Part shown: piece after piece, positions 51,192 to 55,577 of the stretch
Layout: each line of letters begins with the position of its first letter
Position numbering within the stretch: the stretch's first letter is position 1
Made by a program: the position numbers and the translations under genes
DNA from: Deltaproteobacteria bacterium
Lineage (GTDB): Bacteria > Myxococcota_A > UBA9042
Assembly (NCBI GenBank): GCA_020632665.1
Contig: JACKFC010000031.1
Location: 1 to 55,577, forward strand
Direction of reading: 5' to 3'
Length of the DNA: 55,577 nucleotides
Notes under the pieces: model-generated
Seen by the model: only the letters and a program-made list of their open reading frames with translations
The model's database searches: none
Told to the model about the DNA's origin: nothing

Positions 51192-52226
51192 ATGACCGAA
51201 GGGTGGCGAGACAGCAATCCGACCGCGACCGAGCTGCCCTCGACGGCGCATCTGGTCTGGACCGGGTCGACGTTGGCGCCCGTGGCCTGGCTGACCGCCG
51301 TCGCGACGCTGGAGCGGGCCGAGCTCGCGCGCGTCGTCTTGCACACCGAGACGCCGGAGCTGCACGACGACGTGCTGGTGCGCGACCTCGCCCGCCGCGG
51401 CGTCGAGGTGCGACCGCTCGACCTGCCAGCCCTGCTCCGCGCCGTGGAGGTCGAGGGCCTCGACGTCGCGCGGCTGCTGGCCTTGGTCGCCGACCTGCAG
51501 CAGCCGGCGGCGCGGGCGAACCTGGTCCGCCTGGCGTTGCTCGAGCGCGAAGGCGGCATCTACCTCGACACCGACGCGCCGCCGCTGCGCTCGCTCCGGC
51601 CGCTGCTGGCTCTGCCCGGGTTCGCGGGCCTGGAGCACGTCGCGCTGCCGGTGCGGACGCTCGACAGCCGCTCGCCCTTGCCGTGGATGCGGGCAGGCGC
51701 GCTGATGGCCGTGCGCGAGCTCTGCGCCCGCGGCGACGCCGGCGAGCGGGCGTTCGGGCGGGTCGAGCGCTTCTTCGACCGCTCGGTCAACAACGCCGTG
51801 CTCGGCGCGGCGCCCGGCAATCCGACCATCGCGCGGGTGTTGCTTGCGGCGGCGGCGTTGCCGGACGACCTCGCGCGCAAACGCTATCGACTGGGCACCA
51901 AGCTGCTCGAGTCGGTGACGCAGAACCGCGACAGCGCGTCGATGACGATGCTCCCGCCCGAGGCCTTCTATCCCTACGGGCCGGAGATGAGCTGGCACCT
52001 CTTCCGGTCGCGCGCGTTGCCGGCGGATTTCGACCTCGCCCGGCAGCTGCCGCAGACCTTCGCGGTGCACCTCTACGACTCGGTGCTGCGCCGCCGCACC
52101 GGGCAGAGCCTCGACGGCACCTGGCTGCAACGGCACCGCGACGACACGATGGTCGGGCGGTTGGTCGCGCCGTGGATCGACGAGCTTTGCGCGCTCGACG
52201 CCGGCCGGGCCGACGCCGCGCGCTGA
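51192..52226 (+). CDS. GT32-like glycosyltransferase with DXD motif
   Basis: This 344-aa protein starts at ATG 51192. The strand AHLVWTGSTLAPVAWLTAV, then LVRLALLEREGGIYLDTDAPPL, is the typical DXD sugar-transferase core found in GT32 and large clostridial toxin-like enzymes. Asp-Thr-Asp binds Mn2+ and the nucleotide-sugar. Later FDRSVNNAVLGAAPGNP and AFYPYGPEM fit the family's acceptor side. It would transfer a sugar to an unknown acceptor. Its last 154 bases overlap the end of the minus-strand FG-GAP gene. Confidence 0.78.
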   Translation: MTEGWRDSNPTATELPSTAHLVWTGSTLAPVAWLTAVATLERAELARVVLHTETPELHDDVLVRDLARRGVEVRPLDLPALLRAVEVEGLDVARLLALVADLQQPAARANLVRLALLEREGGIYLDTDAPPLRSLRPLLALPGFAGLEHVALPVRTLDSRSPLPWMRAGALMAVRELCARGDAGERAFGRVERFFDRSVNNAVLGAAPGNPTIARVLLAAAALPDDLARKRYRLGTKLLESVTQNRDSASMTMLPPEAFYPYGPEMSWHLFRSRALPADFDLARQLPQTFAVHLYDSVLRRRTGQSLDGTWLQRHRDDTMVGRLVAPWIDELCALDAGRADAAR

Positions 52227-55200
52227 GGCGGTTGTTCGGTCAGATCGCTCGCGGTCAGGTCCTGGAAGTGGGCGTCGCCGGTGTTGAGCAGCAGCTGGTT
52301 GCGCCCGCCCCAGGTCGAGGTGATGAGGTCGAGCAGGCCGTCGCCGTCGAGGTCGACCAGCGCGCCGTGGGTGCTGTTCGCGCTCATATTCTCGGGCAGG
52401 TGGCTCGAGGTCACGTCGGCGAGCTTGTAGTCGAGCTCGGAGATCTGCAGTCGGTTCACCCCATCGTTGATGACGAAGAGGTCGACGTCGCCGTCCTTGT
52501 CGATATCGGCCGCGAGCAGGTGGTTCGAATTGTCCGAGACCGAGGGCAGGTGGCTGTTGCTCACGTCCTTCATGATGCCGATGCCGGTGTTGTGGAAGAG
52601 CACGTTCTGCGCGCCAGATTTGCCGAGATAGAGGTCGACGTTCTTGTCGGCGTTCAGGTCGGCCAACACGAAGCAGGTCCGGTATTTGTAATCCTGCGAC
52701 ATCTCGAGGTAGTTGCTCTTGACGAAGTAGTAGGCGCCGCCGTTGTTGAAGGGGTCGCCGCCGTGGACCAAGATCTCGACCGGATCGGAGTAGAAGCCGC
52801 CGACGACGATATCCATGTCGCCATCGCCGTCGATATCGCCCAGATCCATCCCGTAGAAGCGGTGGTTGTTGTAGGTATACGGTAGGTTGTCCTTGCTGAC
52901 GTCCTTGAAGTAGCCCTTGCCGTCGTTGACCAACTGCCGGATGCCACCCGAGCCGCTCTTCGCCCCGACACTGCCGATCGTCCCGCCGCCCCAGTCGTAG
53001 TTGCAGGAGATCATCAGGTCGAGGTCGCTGTCCTTGTTCAGGTCGACCAAGTGCAGCCGCGAGACGCCGCAGCCGACGTCCGGCACCCGCACCTCGCCCT
53101 GCTCGAAGAAGTTGCCGACGCCGTCGTTGACCCAGACCGAGATGCCGCCCGAGGCCAGATTGCCGATGACCAGGTCGATATCGCCGTCGCCGTCGATATC
53201 ACCCGCCGCCGCCGAGGAGCTCTCGTTCACGTCATGCGGCAAGCCGCGGAAGGTATTGTTGGCGAAGCTGCCCTTCGGCACCCGGTTCGCGTCGATCGGC
53301 GCCTTGCCGTCGGCGAAGCCGTGGTTGATCAGCAGCCAATCCTGGTGGTCGGTCTTGACCACGTAGATGTCCGGCAGACCGTCGGCGTCGAGGTCGTCCA
53401 CCGCCATCAGCGACGAGTCCTCGCCACGCCACTGCGGCAGATTCGAGGGGCTGGCGTCGGTCCATTTGGTCTGCCCGGTCTGGCTCTTCTCGTTGAGGTA
53501 GAGGCTGACCCAATAGCGGCCCGAGACGTTCTGGTACTTCCGCACCAACAAGTCCTTGTCGCCGTCGCCGTCGACGTCGCGCGCCCAGGCGTCGTCCGAA
53601 TTCGGCAGCGTCTCCTCCTGCGGGAAGCGGCTGCCGTCGTCGGCCAGGAAGTTGCCGCCCTTGTTGATGTAGATGCGGTCGGTCTGGCCCCAGTTGAAGA
53701 CGAAGGCGTCGAGCCAGCCGTCGCCGTCGAGGTCGTCGAGCAGCACGGTGCGGGTGTTGAAGCCCGAGACCGGGAAGTTCTTGCCGTTGCCGTAGCTCGC
53801 GTCCTGGAACGAGCCGGGCTGGCCCTGCGCCACGTTGTTGCACGAGTTGTAGTAGAGCCGGTTTTGCACCGCCGAGTCGTTGCCGACCAGCAGGTCGAGG
53901 TCGCCGTCCTTGTCGACGTCACCCAGCGCGCCGCTATTGGAGGGCTCGCTGTGGCTGGGCAGCAGCTTGGTGTCGGCGTCGTAGCCGCCCTTGCCGTTGT
54001 TCACCAGCACGAAGTTCGCCTGGGTGGTCAGCACCACGATATCGGCCAGACCGTCGCAGGTGACGTCGCCGACCGCGAAATCGCGCATATAGTAGAGGTT
54101 CTTGTTGCCGTGGTACTCGCTCTTGAAGGTGCCGTCGCCTTCGTTGCGCAGGATGCAGAGGTAGTAGTTCTGCCCGCGGAAGACGATGTCCACATCGCCG
54201 TCACCGTCGAGGTCGTGGGCCTCGCCGTAGCCGTTGCTGCTGGTGCAGTTGCCGGCGTATTTCGGCAGCGTATCGCTCTGATCGACGAACTGACCGGGCT
54301 CGCCCGCCTTGTCCTTGACCTGGATGTACAGATCGTCGGTCGTGCTGCGCTGGACGAAGACGTCGTTCAGCCCGTCGCCGTTGAAGTCGGCGATCAGCGG
54401 CCGCCCGTCCCCGGTCGTCTTGTCGATCGGCAGCCGGTGGCTCATCGGCTCCAAGATCACCGCCTGGCCGTAGGTGAAGAGCGTCTTGCTCACGATCTCG
54501 TCGGCCTTGCCGCCGACCGAGGGGTTGACCACGCGGACGTCGACCTTGCCCTCCTTCGCCGCCTCGGGAACCTCGACCCGCAGCAAGGTCGGGCCGAGTC
54601 GGACCACGGTCTTGGCCTTGGTCCAGCTCGCCGTGGCGCTGTTGCCGAAGAAGACCTCGACCCCGGCCTTGAAGCCCTGGCCGTAGAGCACGGTGTCGTA
54701 GCCGCCTTCGGTCGGGCCGCGGTCGGGGACGATGCCGCTGATCGCCAAGGCGGGCAGGGCGAGCGGGGCGACGAATTCGAAGGCGTTGTTGGCGATGCCG
54801 GACTGGCCGTCGGAGTTGGTGACCTTGACGTTCACCGTGCCCGGCAGGTGCGCCGGCGCCTTGCAGACGACCAGCGTGCCGCCATTGAGCACCGCGTTCT
54901 CGGTCGCCTTGGTGTAGCCGATGGCGTCGTTGCCGAAGCTGACGATGGCGCCGGTGAGGAAGCCCTCGCCGTAGACGCTGACCTGGATGCCGCCCGAGGT
55001 CGGCGCGAAGCCGGGCTGGGTATAGCTCACCTTCGGCGCCGGGATCACCGGGATATAGACGAAGCCGCCGGCCAAGATCGCGACCTGGTTGTCGGGGTTG
55101 ACGATCTTCACCGCGACCGGGCCGGTGCCCTTGGGCGACTTGGCCTTGATGATGCCGACCGACTCAATCTGCACGTCGGTCTGCGGCACCTCGACGCTGC

Positions 55201-55577
55201 CGAAGAAGACCTTGCTGCCCTTGTTGCCTTGGACGAAGCCGGCGCCCTGGATGGTGACGACCGTGCCGCCGGACTCCGGCCCGAGGCCGGGGAAGACGTT
55301 GGCGATGGTCGGCGGCTGGATGTAGAGGAAGCCGCCGCCGACGACGTGCTTGCCGCCGTCGAGGTTCTCGACCGTCACCGCCGCCGGGCCGGGGGTGCCC
55401 TTCGGCGTCTTCACCACCAACTTCTGGCTGTCGACGAAGGTCACGCTCGCCGCCGGCTGGTCCGCGAAGCGCACGATCGCGCCCTGCTGGAAGCCCGAGC
55501 CGGTGATGGTCACCTCCTCGTCGCCGAGCGTGCTGCCCGAGGCCGGGGTGATCGCGACCACCTTCGGCGGCGGACGG
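52073..55577 (-). CDS. IPT/TIG and FG-GAP/VCBS repeat surface protein, 5' end beyond the window
   Basis: The frame is open to the right edge, so the N-terminus and export signal are not seen; about 1167 codons are present. The N-terminal third holds four IPT/TIG immunoglobulin-like domains (VVAITPASGSTLGDEEVTI, FPGLGPESGGTVVTIQGAGF, QPGFAPTSGGIQVSVYGEGF, VPDRGPTEGGYDTVLYGQGF). Then come many FG-GAP repeats with D-x-D-x-D-x-D calcium loops (DFNGDGLNDVF, DLDGDGDVDIVF, DIDGDGDIDLVIGN), which form integrin-type beta-propellers. Such proteins are extracellular adhesins or binding proteins. The last ~50 codons are antisense to the GT32 gene and lose repeat character, so the 3' end may be truncated. 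Confidence 0.85.
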   Translation of the reverse strand, partial: RPPPKVVAITPASGSTLGDEEVTITGSGFQQGAIVRFADQPAASVTFVDSQKLVVKTPKGTPGPAAVTVENLDGGKHVVGGGFLYIQPPTIANVFPGLGPESGGTVVTIQGAGFVQGNKGSKVFFGSVEVPQTDVQIESVGIIKAKSPKGTGPVAVKIVNPDNQVAILAGGFVYIPVIPAPKVSYTQPGFAPTSGGIQVSVYGEGFLTGAIVSFGNDAIGYTKATENAVLNGGTLVVCKAPAHLPGTVNVKVTNSDGQSGIANNAFEFVAPLALPALAISGIVPDRGPTEGGYDTVLYGQGFKAGVEVFFGNSATASWTKAKTVVRLGPTLLRVEVPEAAKEGKVDVRVVNPSVGGKADEIVSKTLFTYGQAVILEPMSHRLPIDKTTGDGRPLIADFNGDGLNDVFVQRSTTDDLYIQVKDKAGEPGQFVDQSDTLPKYAGNCTSSNGYGEAHDLDGDGDVDIVFRGQNYYLCILRNEGDGTFKSEYHGNKNLYYMRDFAVGDVTCDGLADIVVLTTQANFVLVNNGKGGYDADTKLLPSHSEPSNSGALGDVDKDGDLDLLVGNDSAVQNRLYYNSCNNVAQGQPGSFQDASYGNGKNFPVSGFNTRTVLLDDLDGDGWLDAFVFNWGQTDRIYINKGGNFLADDGSRFPQEETLPNSDDAWARDVDGDGDKDLLVRKYQNVSGRYWVSLYLNEKSQTGQTKWTDASPSNLPQWRGEDSSLMAVDDLDADGLPDIYVVKTDHQDWLLINHGFADGKAPIDANRVPKGSFANNTFRGLPHDVNESSSAAAGDIDGDGDIDLVIGNLASGGISVWVNDGVGNFFEQGEVRVPDVGCGVSRLHLVDLNKDSDLDLMISCNYDWGGGTIGSVGAKSGSGGIRQLVNDGKGYFKDVSKDNLPYTYNNHRFYGMDLGDIDGDGDMDIVVGGFYSDPVEILVHGGDPFNNGGAYYFVKSNYLEMSQDYKYRTCFVLADLNADKNVDLYLGKSGAQNVLFHNTGIGIMKDVSNSHLPSVSDNSNHLLAADIDKDGDVDLFVINDGVNRLQISELDYKLADVTSSHLPENMSANSTHGALVDLDGDGLLDLITSTWGGRNQLLLNTGDAHFQDLTASDLTEQPPQRAASARPASSAQSSSIHGATNRPTIVSSRCRCSQVPSRLCPVRRRSTES

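Noticed and set aside
1..55577. tRNA and rRNA genes, including a selenocysteine tRNA near the selenoprotein genes.
   Set aside because: I found no cloverleaf-like T-arm/acceptor pattern or rRNA motif by reading; a tRNAscan/Infernal run would be decisive.

Overview
The window is high-GC DNA (roughly 70% by eye) from a bacterium that I infer to be an uncultured member of the Myxococcota / former Deltaproteobacteria. The reasons are giant cysteine-rich lipoproteins with SUMF1 domains, an FG-GAP/IPT surface protein, a secreted TPR-CHAT protein, a Hanks-type kinase, an AgmX/PglI-like protein and many lipoproteins with Ala/Asp/Ser/Thr-rich linkers. I cannot name a species. No tRNA, rRNA, CRISPR array or transposase is visible.

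Layout. 1-1303: a hipBA toxin-antitoxin pair cut by the left edge. 1660-3794: two overlapping membrane-protein genes. 3960-5639 and 9541-12345: the two subunits of a cytosolic NAD-linked formate dehydrogenase, separated by about 3.9 kb that holds a nucleotidyltransferase pair and two cysteine-rich lipoprotein genes on the minus strand. 12342-13316: an EEP-fold phosphatase/nuclease overlapping fdhA. 13325-18391: a zinc-ribbon-like hypothetical, a secreted TPR-CHAT protease, and a two-gene unit of selW with an unknown helical protein. 18536-23320: rlmD followed by a three-gene cassette of unknown function, which ends in a diverged copy of the rlmD 3' end. 23518-27997: an outer-membrane protein and a 1196-aa lipoprotein. 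28175-33501: hydrolase, RNA methyltransferase, crotonase, Ser/Thr kinase and CoA-binding protein; the methyltransferase is bracketed by two nearly identical ~60-nt palindromes. 33579-35335: an AAA ATPase plus TOPRIM-like two-gene module of lower GC, a defence candidate. 35465-38666: adenosine deaminase, uracil-DNA glycosylase, acyl-CoA ligase. 38694-43015: a minus-strand operon of a split membrane/aminopropyltransferase system and an LtaS-like phosphatase. 43073-51061: a second giant lipoprotein, an AgmX-like protein and a DUF2339 protein. 51192-55577: a GT32-like glycosyltransferase convergent with a partial IPT/FG-GAP surface protein.

The most notable result is that two genes are selenoprotein genes that ordinary ORF calling splits or misses. 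The formate dehydrogenase alpha subunit has an in-frame UGA at 10678-10680, and a 79-aa SelW/Rdx-family protein has a UGA at 18364-18362 in a C-x-x-U motif. Each UGA is followed by a bacterial-type SECIS hairpin at the expected distance. The host therefore very probably has SelA/B/C/D elsewhere. A third in-frame UGA, in the aminopropyltransferase gene at 41339-41337, has no SECIS and replaces a probable Trp, so I read it as a nonsense mutation or sequence error.
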